The notes below the pieces were generated by a model. It ran no database searches, was not told the origin of the DNA, and saw nothing but the letters and a program-made list of their open reading frames with translations. The position numbers and the translations under genes are program-made. A stretch of 64,000 nucleotides of DNA from the NCBI GenBank assembly GCA_012934845.2, contig WNNJ02003038.1:1-64000 (forward strand), given 5' to 3'. Shown here in pieces: positions 47,427 to 59,184 of this stretch. Source of the stretch: Pomphorhynchus laevis (lineage: Eukaryota > Acanthocephala > Palaeacanthocephala > Echinorhynchida > Pomphorhynchidae). Within the stretch, counting starts at the first letter, position 1. Each line of letters opens with the position of its first letter.

Positions 47427-50400
47427 CTATAAGCAGAAAAGTAGTATTGCACCATTTTAAACGAAATTCATTAATTTTCAAAAAATGACATATAACATAA
47501 TCGTCAAAAACATGAATGCAGATAGAGCGTTTAGTTTATAATCCAGCTAATTTCCACCCCAAACATTTCTAAAATAATACGCTAATGTAAGTAAACATAT
47601 CCTTTCAAGTTATACGGTGTTTTTTTAAACAAGAAACATTGTAAACACACAAAACAGTAGTTTCTTTTCACAAAATCAAAATAAATAAATAAATAAATAA
47701 AGACTTTGTTAACTAACACAGAAAACATCAAAAAAAAATAAAAATTGTATAAGACACAATCTGAGTTTAGACAATATCTTCTTTGCATATTCTTCTTTGT
47801 CTTCCCTGCACTTACGGCCTCAAATCCAAGAGGATCTGAGCCCCCAGCCGATCCAACACGCCGACTTCCGACTAAACCACCCAGGGGCTTTCACCCCCAC
47901 CCCCGAAGAATCCAGTCAGCACGGACTATGCTGGTTAAACGAGAGACGAGGAGCTTAAGAAACCTTAGCATTTGCTCTATGGGACGTCCTCTCGAAAAGA
48001 AGACTAATCCCGAAATAGCCCAGGTGCCCCAAAGGCGCACCTGAGTTTTTTCTTTCAATGACAGATGCTGGGCCCGTTTCAGAGCCCATCTGGCTTGTTT
48101 AGGATACGTTTAAGTATATCCAGTTCACCGACCAGTTCACCGTAACGGTAAACTCCAGGTATTTTACTCGACTGGTGAAGACAGGGAGTTGTTGATTAAT
48201 CAAAATGGAATTGAGGGCAGAGAGTGCTAATCTCTTAAGCTTTTGCTTTGTTGCACGGGCGCCATGAAAGACAACCACCTGCGATTTGGCGGAGTTTAAA
48301 ATAAGATTGGACTTGGGTAACTGGTCTTTTAATCTTAAAAAGAAACGGCTGATGCCCGAGACTATGTCTTTGCACTTTCGTCCAGAAAACAGGGCTGTGG
48401 TATCATCAGCATATACCACTAGACGTTGTTTGCGTTTAAATATTTTAAAGAGTTTATGGAGGCAGCAAGATATAAGATAGGATAAAGTGCGGAACCTTGA
48501 GGCACACCCGTAATAGGGTAGAACTGACGCGCATCAGGGTCGTCTTCATAGTAAAATCGCTTGGTGTACAGCAGAATCTCCACCCTGTTCACAATTCTCG
48601 CAGGCAACCCGAGGGACCTGAGAGAAGAGATCACAAAAGAAATGGAGATACTGTCAAATGCAGCAGAAAAGTCGAGGAAAACAGCCACAACTAAACGATA
48701 GCTATTCTCCCGACAAAACTGTTCCACTTCACCTACTGCTAAATGGACCGAGCGAACTTTAACGAACCCATAAAAACCAGAAGGGATCAAATTACGCCTA
48801 ATCCGGTGATCGCTGTTTTTACGCGCAAGCGCTTTTTCGTAAATCGACACGAGGGCATTTTGAATCGAAATGGGTCGCAGATCTTTAGGGCATGAGCAGG
48901 ATTTTTTCTTAGGAATAAAAACACGCTTACTAAAATTGATGCCTGCTACATCGGATGGGGATGCTAAAAGCATTGTGACGGTCACCTCTCTTCTCTGATC
49001 AGCTGTCAAAAGCTGACAGACCCGAGAATAAAGTGGAGCGACGGATTTGGAGGTGCCCGGGAGTGGACCCCATGAGTTAAGGATATCCGTAACAGATAGA
49101 TCCCTACTCCTGAAGTTACACCAAGGCGGGATTGGTTGAGGTGATTGAGTGGCTCCATAGTTGTGTAGGGCTAGTGACTCCTCCAAAACTTTATCAAGGC
49201 CTACATTACCTATCCAACCCAATGCTCTATCCTTCCAGCAAACAAACTTCTCCTTGAAAATCTTCCAAAATGAAGATTGAGAAGGATTAAGACGAGCAAT
49301 ACTCGTCCTATCTCTACTCAGCTAGAACCTATATCTAGTGCTCCAGTATTCATTCGAGAGAGCCTGTCTGGCGAAAACAGCGAGATTAGGGAGGTTAAGC
49401 AGTTTCGCTAGGACCTTGAGTTTCGTCGGAGTGGGATTGTATATACGACCTTTATAGGTAGTCGATAGAATCGCGGTAGCTTGCGAAAAGAGGTTGGATT
49501 AAATTTGGTCGGACTCTCATTTCCTATTCGGGGAAAGAGTAGGAGATCCGCTTGAAAGAAGGCCACTCTGATGGGATCAAAGTGAAACCTCCTTTGAAGC
49601 AACATATCTTACTTAATTCTCCAACGAATTAGGTCATGAGAGGTGGGCAATTGCTGGCGCGACTGCTCCGTGCAGAGGGGTTTTAACAACCACCTCAAGT
49701 GAAGCAGTAAAATGTCGAGGATAGAATTTGTTGATGTGCAATGAAAGGTGGGGGCAGGTGGTTTGTGAATAAAGTAATCGTTCCTAGCTCTGCGAAGTGC
49801 TGCATTGAGCCAACGACTAGTTCTGTCGTTGAAGTCCCCCAGTATCATGTCATAACCGCTGTCAATAATACCATTCAGAAGGTTACGGTTCGTGTGAATC
49901 TCCCCTGGACGAATATAGACATTGGCTAGACTGAATCGTTTACCGTTCTTACTAAGTGAAACTACCAAGCAAGACAGGGCTGGACATGAGTAGTTTAGCA
50001 AGAGGGAGGACCTTTAGCAAGAGGCCCTCCTTTTGTTCGAGGTATTGAGTGAAGAAACAAGAAGTTCTGGATTCACGAATAGATTTGATATAGAGGCCGC
50101 TATCAACGCTTGGACCCCTCTTTGAAACAAAACCAAACGCTGATCCATAATCGACAACAGCTCGCTGTCGGACATCCTGGTTGCTGCCTGTGAAAAAGAA
50201 TCAGGTGCCGGCTTAGACGGCTTGGAGGGTTTGATGAATAGTAAATGATATTTCTTGAAATAACGTAACATAAATAAACATAACGTAACAAAAATAAAAA
50301 ATAAAATAATGATAAAAACTAAAAAGTTGAACTAAGTGAAATAACTATAATAAGATATACACTAGCGTATGTGATAATCTAATTTTCTAAATATTGAAAC

Positions 50401-53400
50401 TACTTTCACATAAAATCAAATCTATTTGCAATAATATGGCTGATATAAGCAGTTGCTAACGAGCATTCGAAATTGTAATTTTAATAAATCATTGATTGCT
50501 TATCTTTTACGATAAAATTAAAAGAATTGATATTTGCAAAGGAACGCCTAGGTATTTGTGCGCCCTATTAGTAGGCACCATCTTAAATTCATGTGCATAT
50601 GCTCCACAAATAAAGATTACACTGAACGTCCCCTTATATCCGACAATGTACATTCTCGTAGAGATATAGTCCCTTATAGCATTTTTGCACTGTCTTTGAA
50701 GTAAAAATATTAAAATAAAATACTGAATGCATAAAAATAAAACCTGCATCAATATCCCTCATTTTTGTATTGTACAGTATGTTCCTGTATTTTGTCGATT
50801 TGTTAAACTGATGTTCAAAGCGACACTGATTGGTTTAAAACTGAACTAATTTGATTATTGTAAAACTCAGTGTCTATCAATAAAGTTTAATAATTACACT
50901 TGAAAGCACCCAGTTTAATATTCTATGTTTTAAAATTATTAGGATTTATTCAACTATCAGAATTTAGAAAAGTGCAAAACTGTGTCATCGATTTCAATAA
51001 ATAAAATTAAGATACAATAAAGTATTTCAAGTACAACAAACCTTTTCATTTAATTGTAATAAAAGGTTACTATTAGTATATTATAATTTCAGATTTAAAA
51101 ATTTAAACCAAAACGTCACAATAAGCTAACTGCTTTAAAATATAGTGATTGTCACCTCTTTTTTCCATTTCATTCTTCTGTTTTGATACCAGGTTTTGAC
51201 CTGCATCTGATTTAATCCTAATTCAGTGGCCAAATTATATCTATCACTTGAAGATAAATACTTTTGCAGCGTGAACCGTTCCTCCAGCATGTTCAATTGC
51301 CTATCTGTAAACATCAATTTTACGATTATTATTGTTAAAAGTTTTAAATAAAAAGAAGCAGATTTATTTTTACGTTGCAAATGCGTGCTAGCGCACGCTA
51401 ACATGACCACAACAACAAAAAATCTAAATCATGTCGAGAAGGTGGGTACGGAGGCGGTATTTGAATGTAATAAAAGAGGAAGCGCGGCCGACTTCGAGCT
51501 GGAGCAGATTCCAGGCGAGCTAGGCGGTGACGAGGAAGAATCGAAGACCGTAGTTGTTAGAGTAATTGGGAACGTAGACTAAGAGTGAATGACAGGAACG
51601 CAGTGAGAGTGAGGTTGAGCGCATGTCGTCTAAGAGAGGGCGGTTAATGAACGATGCGGAGCCGACAGCGCTAAAACGGAAAGTTACGAGAAGAACGCGG
51701 AGTTGTATGCGGATGTGGATGGTGGGCCAGGAGAGTTGGGCAAGATATGTTGATGTGTGGTTAAAGCGACAGAGACGGTGGAGCACTTGAACGGCGGAGT
51801 TGATGAAGCGTTATATGGGTAAGATGATGGATTTTGGAGAATTCGCGAAAAGGCTGAGGCAGTAATCGATTTTAAGAAAAAGAAGCGATGAAAGGAGATA
51901 CATGCAGGATCGAAAGTCGATAAGGGGGCGGATACGGCGGAAGTCGCTGAGAATAAAGTTGGACGAGCGGACCTTGTCACGTACGAATGGTTAAGGGAAA
52001 GGTAATCATCGAAATGGAATCCTAAGAAAGTGAGGTCGTAGACTATGGGGATGATTTATGAGGCAAAATATATAGGGTGAGAGGATATGTTAGGTTGAAG
52101 GGGAGGATCCACATTTTTTTAAATTTGTTTTGGTTTAGAACGAGACGAATATGGGAGAGACGTTTGTAGATAAAAGAAATACAGTTAAAGGCAAAAATTG
52201 CGATATCGTGTATGCGATGAGCTGGTGCATGAGCATATATGAGGATATCATCGGCGTATTGTATGACGTTAAATGAGTAAGCTTTGATGAACTGATAGAG
52301 ATCGCCAAGTAAGATAGAAAAGCAGGGTATCTAGGACTGAACCTTGTGGGACCCCGCAAAAAATATGGATTGGAGAATAGGATGATGAATTTGAACAGAC
52401 GCGTAAAGGGCGGTCGGATAGATATAAGGTAAGCCTTGTACGGAGGAGAAACAAAAGCTGTAATCATAACGAAGGCGATAAAGGATAATGGAGTGGTCGA
52501 CGATGTCGAAGGCCAAGTAGAGATCGATGGAGATTAGAGCACTTTATAGAGCCTTGTCACAATAGATGAGTAGGTCGTGTTAAACATGCGATTTCTTCAG
52601 GCGATTTCTGTGGAGTGATTAGAGCGGACAGCGGCTTTAAAAGGAGTGTACAGTTCGGATGAAGATAGATAAATGTTGATCTGTGTTAAGATAAGGCATT
52701 CTCTGAGTTTAGAAACAGTAGGGAGGAATTAAATTGGGCAATAGGTAGAAGGAAGGGTGGAGTTGAGCTATTTTTTTAAAGCGGACGAACGATGGCGTAT
52801 TTCCAGTGTGAAGGAAATATGCGCCTCAGATGTACGAGTTAAACAAGGTTGTGAGGAAAGTGGTTGGGGCAGGCAGTAGATGGACAGGTGAGGTTTTATT
52901 GGCAAGGACATGAGGACAGAGGATACTTCAGCAGGCTCGACAGAGAGAAGATGCAAGAGTTCCGAGTGAGGATGAAAGAGTTCCTTGTTAAAATATAAAC
53001 ATTTTTACATTAAAAAACACTACAAAGATGTTCCAATATATTTTGTAAAACGATCAGTTCGACCTGATGCATATATAACGACGGCAAATCAAACGCTAGA
53101 AAAAGTACATCAGCACAGTATGTTAATAACTATATAAACAGGTGATTGGCATTGTTAGTTTGTTTCGTTATTGTGATAAAAATTGTTAAGTTAAAACATA
53201 TCGTTTCGCGACGAGAGTGATTCAATTCACCAATGGATGGTACAACAAACAAAAGTGATAGGATATACTGGTACAAAAGCAGAAGTATCAAGACTCTAGA
53301 AACACCTAGTCGAAATTATGCACGACTACAATTCTACACAGTCAAGGGGATCAATAGAACCTACAAACTTAAGTAGACAAACAAATATGCTTAGAAGATT

Positions 53401-56400
53401 CGATCGTAATGCCTTAGATACGGCAGCAAGAAACAAGTTTAACGAATTTGAAATTAATTAGAATCTCCCATATTCCACGTAGGTTGTTCGTCTACATAAA
53501 ATGCAAGACATTGCAAATTCATCGAGTTCGAAATTGTAAATGAAAAACACTAAGTGGATACCCGTAAACTGGATCATATTATAATAACGACTATCCATAA
53601 TTATGCCCGGAATGCATTGCTGCTGTTGGATAATCCATCATTAGATGCAGTCAGTAAGAATTGAGCAATATAAGTTGTGCTTTTAGGTGCCGGAATTGAA
53701 TGCCGTTGATAACAGAATAAGGCCATTTCGTAATCAATGTGATGTCGCAGTAGACATGTTAACGATATTTCAATGATAGATGTTACTGAATGCTCAGATT
53801 ACTTAAATACTGTGAACGTGGTTGGAATATGCAATACGGTACCGACAAATCTGGTCACGCTAAAACGGAATTCATTGTAACATGGAGTTTGACACAGGAG
53901 CCGGCTCAACGGTGTTCACAAAATAAACGTGGTGTCAAATCGTAATACTACCGGTTCGATCTGTTGTCACTGTGAAAACGTATGTAGATCATGTCTTGAC
54001 TACGCTGGGAATGTTTCAGGTGGAAGTATAATTAAATTAAAAGACTAATATTAAATGCTATATTGCAGGAAACGCAGAACGATGTTTCTTTGGTAGACAT
54101 ACTATCAAGGAATTTGGTTCACTTTGCTAGGAAATTAGCTGGAGACTATTAAGCAAGAAGAATCAGCGTGCGAAAAAGACGTCTTCCTGTTAGATAGATA
54201 GATTTTTTGAGGAAAGAAGAGATGCCACGATCGTAAACCAGCGCTCGCTGACCAAATGAGTTAGCTCATTATGCGTAACATTTTATAAAAAGCATATGAA
54301 CTGTTTAATATTTTGATTTTGTGAATGTTGTTTCCGTTTTACAAAAGTAGCTAACCATCCTTTGTTTAGACATTACACACAAGAAACTAAATTGGAATAT
54401 ATTGAGATGCCTATCACACAATGCGATACTTACAATATGTGTGGCCGCATGACATTGATAAACATTACAACCATTTGGGTTCCGTAGAAATAAGCTGTCA
54501 TGCGAATATGGTTTCTTAATGTTACAACAACGTCTCGAAACTCCATCATCGCTAAAAAATTGCGTGCTGGGATCCTTCATAAGGTCATCTACTATATAAG
54601 CATTTATGAAAACAAATTTGCGTTATTACGTATAATGGGGTCATGTAGAGAATATCAAATCATCCGAACCTAGAACCATCGAGATTTTCCTTTATAACTG
54701 ATCTGTGTAATGTGAACAGTGGTAATGTCTGTATTTGTATTTCTCAGGAAATACGTTGGGTTTATGGTGTTAGTAGACACCCGTGCAAAGTGACCAGAAA
54801 TATGAAATACAAAAACATAAACAACCACCGTTTAAAATGTATGAAAAGAGCTTTTTTCAAGTGTTGTGTCCCTGCAGAAATTGTAATGGATAATGGGCTT
54901 CCATTTACAAGCGACCAATATAAGAACTTCTGCCTGTCGCATGCTTTTATACACATCAGAAACAGTTCGTACAACCAGCAGACGATGGATTAGCACAGCG
55001 TTTTTTTTCAAAACACTCGAACGCCGAGTGCTCAAATGAAAACTATCGCAGTCCCGCGATAAACTGTCAAATTTCGTAAGTAGTTACAGAAACACAACAC
55101 ATTCAAATATGGGCAGGATACCCTCTAAGTTAATGATAAAAAGACGAATACAAACAGTTTTTGAAAATGTTTCAAACACAGTGGAGAAGAGAGTTCGAAC
55201 ATGATCAATGGAAGATGGCATGAAAAACGGTCAAGTTACAGAGTTTTTGGTCTGGCGATTATGTTTAGTTCTGAAAAAGAAGAACCAATCTAGGAAAAAG
55301 AGCAATAATCTTTCAACAAACGAAAATAAAATATATGATAATCTGCAATGATGAGTAAGTAAAAGCTCACGGAAACGAGCTTAGAGAGATGAGACTGAGA
55401 GGAAGTCGATAGCGATATGGATTTCACTCAGAGCGAAATCCATATTGATATCCAGTAAGTAAAGCTCACGGAAAAGAGCATAGAGAGATGAGACTGAGAA
55501 GAGGTAGGTAGTGACATGGATTTCACCCAGAGCGAAATCAACATTGCTATCCGGTAAGTAAAAACTCACGGAAAAGAGCATAGAGAGATGAGACTGTGAG
55601 AAACTGGATATCGATATGGATTTCACTCAGAGCGAAATCCATATTGCTATCAAGTAAGTGAAAACTCACGAAAATGAGCATAGAGAGATGAGACTGTGAG
55701 GAAGTGGATAGCGATATGGATTTCACTCAGAGCGAAATCCATATTGCTATCCAGTAAGTAAAAACTCACGGAAACGAGCATAGAGAGATAAGACTGTGAG
55801 GAAGTGGATAGCGATATGGATTTCACTCAGAGCGAAATCCATATTTCTATCCAGTAAGTAAAAACTCACGGAAACGAGCTTAGAGAGATGAGACTGAGAG
55901 GAGGTGGGTAGCAATATGGATTTCACTTAGAGCGAAATCCATATTGTTATCCAGCATTTAAAAACTCACGGAAACGAGCATAGAGAGATGATACTGTGAG
56001 AAAGTGGATAGCGATATGGATTTCACTCAGAGCGAAATCCATATTTCTATCCAGTAAGTAAAAACTCACGGAAACGGGCTTAGAGAGATGAAACTGAGAG
56101 GAGGTGTGTAGCAATATGGATTTCGCTCTGAGTAAACAAACACGGTTCAGTTTACTGAAAGTGAGGATATCAAATACTCTACATGGTTGGAAGTTGCTTA
56201 GACATCTACGCCATTGACAAAATTATTAAAGATGAAACACACATTGAAAATGATGCGAAATAAAAAAAAACAATAATTTTTAAAAGACTTGATAATAATT
56301 ACGTCTAAGGATTGAACAATAGAAGTTGTGTTTTAAGTAAACACATAAGATACAACTCAGTTGAACACAATAATGAGATGGAGTATTTTCCAATAACAAA

Positions 56401-57656
56401 GGATATTTCTATTTGTTGGACACATCTCTTAATTTAGCTCTTTTATATAGTACTAAATAAGATCTCTTGGCATTCATGCTTTTGAAAAATGTTAGTAATG
56501 TGCATATTATTTCAGGACGAAAAACTTTCAGGGATCTAGTTGATTTTAAATAACCAATTATAAGATGATTTTACTTTTCTACAGCTATACTAAAGATCAA
56601 CATAATTGTTATACGCGTCTCATTTCTTTTCATGATCTTACATCGATAGTTTTTTTTGAACTTTTTCGTAATAAGTTTTTATAACACAGGGCGGTCTGTT
56701 ATTCGCGCATTTTGATTACTTCAAGATATTTTAAAGCATAAGTTATGTTTATAGCATAAGTTATAATTTTTTATTTCCAACAATTAGATGTTTTAAAATT
56801 ACTTCACTCTAATTAAGTAGAAAGTTTTAGGACTATGGAATTGCTAACTATTCTATTAAATTAAATACCGATTTCTTTGTGCCTTAAAAAAACTCTCCAA
56901 AGCATTGGCTATTTAGTGTAGAAATTACGTAGTCTCTTCAATGTTTTGGCTAAATTTCTGGAACGTATAAATTAATTTTATTCTATAAATTACAATATTT
57001 TTATGGATTTCTATAATATCTTCGTGAAAATTACAAATAGTTTATTCAATATAAATAATATATTTTTTATTAATAATAAGCTATATTTAAATAAAATTAT
57101 AAACATTTTATCCTATATTATAACTAACTATCGAAAGAATTCTTTACATTCAAAACACAAAATAGAATAACTTAAATTTTGATTGAATCGCAAATACTAT
57201 GAAATTGCTAAAAAAAATTAAAAATACGAAATGTGTTAAGGTTCACATAATTTCACCAACTTCTAAATTCACAATCAAAATTAAATGTTTACATTAAAAA
57301 CTTGATTATTTACAATAAAAACTTTAAACAAGTGTACCAGTAAAAACAGTCCTCATTCGTCGTCGTTTGCTTGAACATTTTTGCACTGCACCAAAACTAC
57401 GCTCGTAATAAGCATTATTTCGTTGAATTAAAATGTTTTCATTACATCGATACTTTTCCAAAAGTAGTGAGGCTAATCGGTAAAGTTTATGATTTTATAA
57501 ATTTGACAAAATTGATATACCCTCAAAAATAAAATATTCATCAAAAATTCCAGCTTTATTACCCATCATCAAGCATTTCTCATCCTTTAGAATATCATCA
57601 ATTTTAAACGATTTTCTTTTAAGCATGAACTTCGAGCAATTACAACTTGTACACAT
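47277..57656 (-). CDS. Barx: Barx-class homeobox transcription factor gene
   Basis: Barx proteins are NK-like homeodomain transcription factors. Three coding pieces on the minus strand join in phase: 57656-57338, 51304-51156 and 47426-47277. The product is about 190 residues if a 48-base mini-intron is removed from the first piece. It has an eh1-like repression motif SFKIDDIL, then a homeodomain [20 protein letters not shown], then [19 protein letters not shown] and [15 protein letters not shown] with Thr47, Trp48, Tyr49 and Asn51 typical of the Bar/Barx group. After it comes a basic AT-hook-like tail [15 protein letters not shown] that matches the Barx extension after the homeodomain. Introns are 6,033 bases (phase 1, inside the Asp10 codon) and 3,729 bases (phase 0, after KKE), both GT-AG. 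The introns are packed with mobile DNA. An upstream exon cannot be excluded. Confidence 0.85.
48419..49222 (-). pseudogene. LINE D reverse transcriptase, fingers and palm
   Basis: 267 codons with the intact motif A Asp (FLDFSAAFD) and [10 protein letters not shown]. The next frame, 48419-48099, starts exactly at [11 protein letters not shown], which supplies the motif C Asp pair. The change of frame between B and C kills the copy. The N-terminal part ([12 protein letters not shown] to [11 protein letters not shown]) is the usual linker between endonuclease and RT. Confidence 0.82.
49609..50001 (-). pseudogene. LINE D endonuclease, C-terminal half
   Basis: 130 codons. Contains YIRPGEIH, the [12 protein letters not shown] catalytic strand and ILDILL, then the SHDLIRW end, corresponding to the Ser-Asp-His position of APE nucleases. 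The N-terminal half, with the first Asn and Glu, is missing. Confidence 0.75.
50272..51155. other. Rest of Barx intron between LINE D and exon 2
   Basis: AT-rich, no gene recognised. A minus-strand frame of 81 codons at 50752-50507 has a hydrophobic start but no known domain. Confidence 0.5.
51156..51304 (-). CDS. Barx: Barx-like exon 2 (homeodomain helices 1-3)
   Basis: 149 bases from acceptor TTTACAG to donor GAG/GTGACA. It encodes homeodomain residues 10-59, with all core residues present (Leu16, Phe20, Trp48, Asn51, Arg53). The reading frame would continue through the donor for only six more codons before a stop, consistent with splicing. Confidence 0.9.
51355..52985 (-). mobile_element. 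CR1/L2-like LINE, family A, 5'-truncated copy in Barx intron
   Basis: It lies in the same strand as Barx. RT from about 52985 ([15 protein letters not shown]) through motif A ([12 protein letters not shown], 52516), motif B (CGVPQGSVL), the region of motif C near 52260-52200, and thumb pieces ([20 protein letters not shown]) to the 3' end. It has many frame changes. It ends in the family hairpin at 51398-51383 and TTACGTAAAAATAAATC near 51365, only about 50 bases from the exon 2 acceptor. Confidence 0.87.
51383..51398 (-). other. LINE family A 3' hairpin (51.4-kb copy)
   Basis: Stem GCGTGC/GCACGC with loop GCTA on the minus strand. Flanks as in the other copies. Confidence 0.75.
53150..55345 (+). 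mobile_element. Ty3/gypsy fossil 3 in Barx intron
   Basis: An old, broken gypsy remnant on the strand opposite to Barx. Visible parts: a possible leader and gag start near 53230, a degenerate zinc-knuckle region near 53820, a retropepsin signature near 53885-53915 (FDTGAGSTV), and the integrase core near 54830-55000 ([30 protein letters not shown]), followed by a downstream integrase part to about 55300. RT is largely missing, and no LTR pair was recognised. Confidence 0.78.
55354..56138. repeat. 100-bp satellite with built-in hairpin, 8 units
   Basis: Eight head-to-tail units of about 100 bases beginning AGTAAGTAAAAGCTCACGGA. Each contains ATATGGATTTC and GAAATCCATAT around the 9-base loop ACTCAGAGC. 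The last unit has the loop region inverted (GATTTCGCTCTGAGT). It lies in the large Barx intron, directly beside the gypsy remnant. Confidence 0.93.
56139..57337. other. Remaining part of the large Barx intron
   Basis: 1.2 kb, AT-rich, with no coding or repeat signal recognised. Confidence 0.5.
57338..57656 (-). CDS. Barx: Barx-like exon 1 (eh1 motif to homeodomain residue 10)
   Basis: Starts at ATG 57656 ([20 protein letters not shown]), which lies downstream of an in-frame TAG near 57692, and ends at ACTG/GTACAC. An in-frame TAA at 57497-57495 lies inside a possible 48-base GT-AG mini-intron, 57520-57473 (GTATATC to CGATTAG), whose removal keeps frame ([10 protein letters not shown]). If that intron is not real, the gene is broken here. 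Confidence 0.75.
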
Positions 57657-58413
57657 TAGATCTGCTGTATAACTCTGTAAAATTGCTCGCTAAATAATCG
57701 GTTATTTTGTCAGGCAATTGATGCCATAGCATTTAGCAGAAAACAATTCAATGTCATTTGATAAGTTTAAAGCTCCAAAAATACAATCTGATGTACTGGA
57801 TTCTCATTTTAATTATATTATGTTTACAAAGATTACTGATTTATTGTGTTATTTGATCCAAAAAACCAATTCGTTGCTTGTTCTCAACTTATAATTTGGA
57901 GTAAATTGATTGGTTAAAATTATAGACACAAAGATAGAAAATTTTCGTTTGATTGATCGTTAATTTGTGCATTGCAATCAACATGTTATTATTACAAGCT
58001 AGAAAATAGATAGTTGAAGTTATTAGTTCTGTCAAAGTTGATGTTCTATTTACGTCTAATACAAATAAAACTCTGTATTCTAATCTAAAAAACTTGATTG
58101 ATCAAAGAAAAATATAACGTAAACTTCAAGCATCTCAAGTTTACAAAATGTTTAAATTTCAAGGCTAATAATGATGAGTTTGATTGAAAACTAACGTTTA
58201 CTCGCTTTAATGTTAATACTTAAAACAACAACATTACTTTAGTAAAGAGAGAAATTTGGTAATCAAACAATTACTGTTGTACTAAACATAGCCCGTATTG
58301 CATAAATATAGAAAATACAATAAAACCGCAAAGCTCATTTCATTACGAAATAAACTTTGAGCAGCTATTTAATGCAAAGCAACAGAGTAATAATGCCAGA
58401 AAAATAATACGTA
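57657..58413. other. Region 5' of the Barx-like start
   Basis: About 750 AT-rich bases. No clear promoter element or upstream exon could be identified. Confidence 0.45.
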
Positions 58414-59184
58414 ATAGATAAAGTTAGTTAATCGTCTCGATAAAAACATAAACAAATATGTTTTGAATATTGAGTTTAAAAATTGTATTATCTCAGGTAA
58501 AAAATTGAAATAAGAAAATAAAAACAAATCTTTAATAAAATAACTAGATAACATTGTGTTGCGAATTCGTAATGTGATTATATCACTTTGCGAAGTCACG
58601 GGGGATCATATCATTCCAGCTTACACAAGTGCGCCGCCTTTGGTCTGAACAATTAATTGTTTCTCACACCACTGAGAGTCCAGACGAGGCCTACTATGTC
58701 GGTAATTTCTAGACGAGGAGCTTAAGAAACATTAGTATTTGCTCAAGTGGACATCCTCTTGAAAAGAAGATATATCACTAAAAACATATAACCTCTTCGG
58801 AAACCTCAAAGGTTCGATTTTAAAAAAATAACAATTACAATGTCTTCATCACGTTACTCTTCATCATCAACAGCATCCTGGTTCCTTTTCAAGCTTTATA
58901 TATTTTATTCGTATAATAAATTGGGATTGGAAACTAGTCATTTTCAATCATAATTTGATCTGCACCAACCGTGTCTATTTCTTAATTTTGTTCTAAATTG
59001 TATGCATGTTTGTCACTATTGACAGACATGCACAGACGTTCAGTTTCCCACAATCTATGTCGCTACATTTTCTTTTAAATCATCATCGTTCTGTCGTCGT
59101 ATCATACCATCTAGATGTGCTTTTACTTCTTTTGATCTGACGTTTACTATATAATATGTTTCGGATCTTTGTTGTGTAAAACCC
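58414..59184 (+). repeat. Inverted repeat, left arm
   Basis: 771 bases that match 63230-64000 in reverse complement with no indel (base i pairs with 122414 - i) and no mismatch in the stretches compared. It contains the integrase C-terminal end and a LINE D scrap (GACGAGGAGCTTAAGAAAC). The outer limit is set only by the window end. Confidence 0.93.

Larger units (their letters stand above)
47740..50271 (-). mobile_element. LINE family D, 5'-truncated, inside Barx intron
   Basis: It lies in the same orientation as the host gene. From 50271 it carries a short N-terminal piece, then the second half of an APE endonuclease (50001-49609: [43 protein letters not shown]). RT follows in 49222-48419 and 48419-48099: [36 protein letters not shown] (motif A), [13 protein letters not shown] (motif B), [13 protein letters not shown] (motif C), and [14 protein letters not shown]. 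The C-terminal tail, readable in another frame down to about 47890 ([20 protein letters not shown] to [13 protein letters not shown]), shows that the ORF once extended further. The tail is A-rich near 47740. There are a few frame changes in an otherwise clear element. The clade is unresolved (Jockey/CR1 group). Scraps of it occur at 20.8, 28.6, 58.7 and 63.7 kb. Confidence 0.88.

Noticed and set aside
48023-48045. CAGGTGC/GCACCTG hairpin with a T run, first taken for a LINE D 3' stem-loop or terminator
   Set aside because: On the minus strand it reads as part of the RT C-terminal coding sequence ([14 protein letters not shown]), with homologous codons in the 58.7-kb scrap, so it is not a 3' end signal.
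55354-56138. Hammerhead ribozyme satellite
   Set aside because: I could not find the CUGANGA and GAAA core with a matching cleavage site in either strand of the unit.
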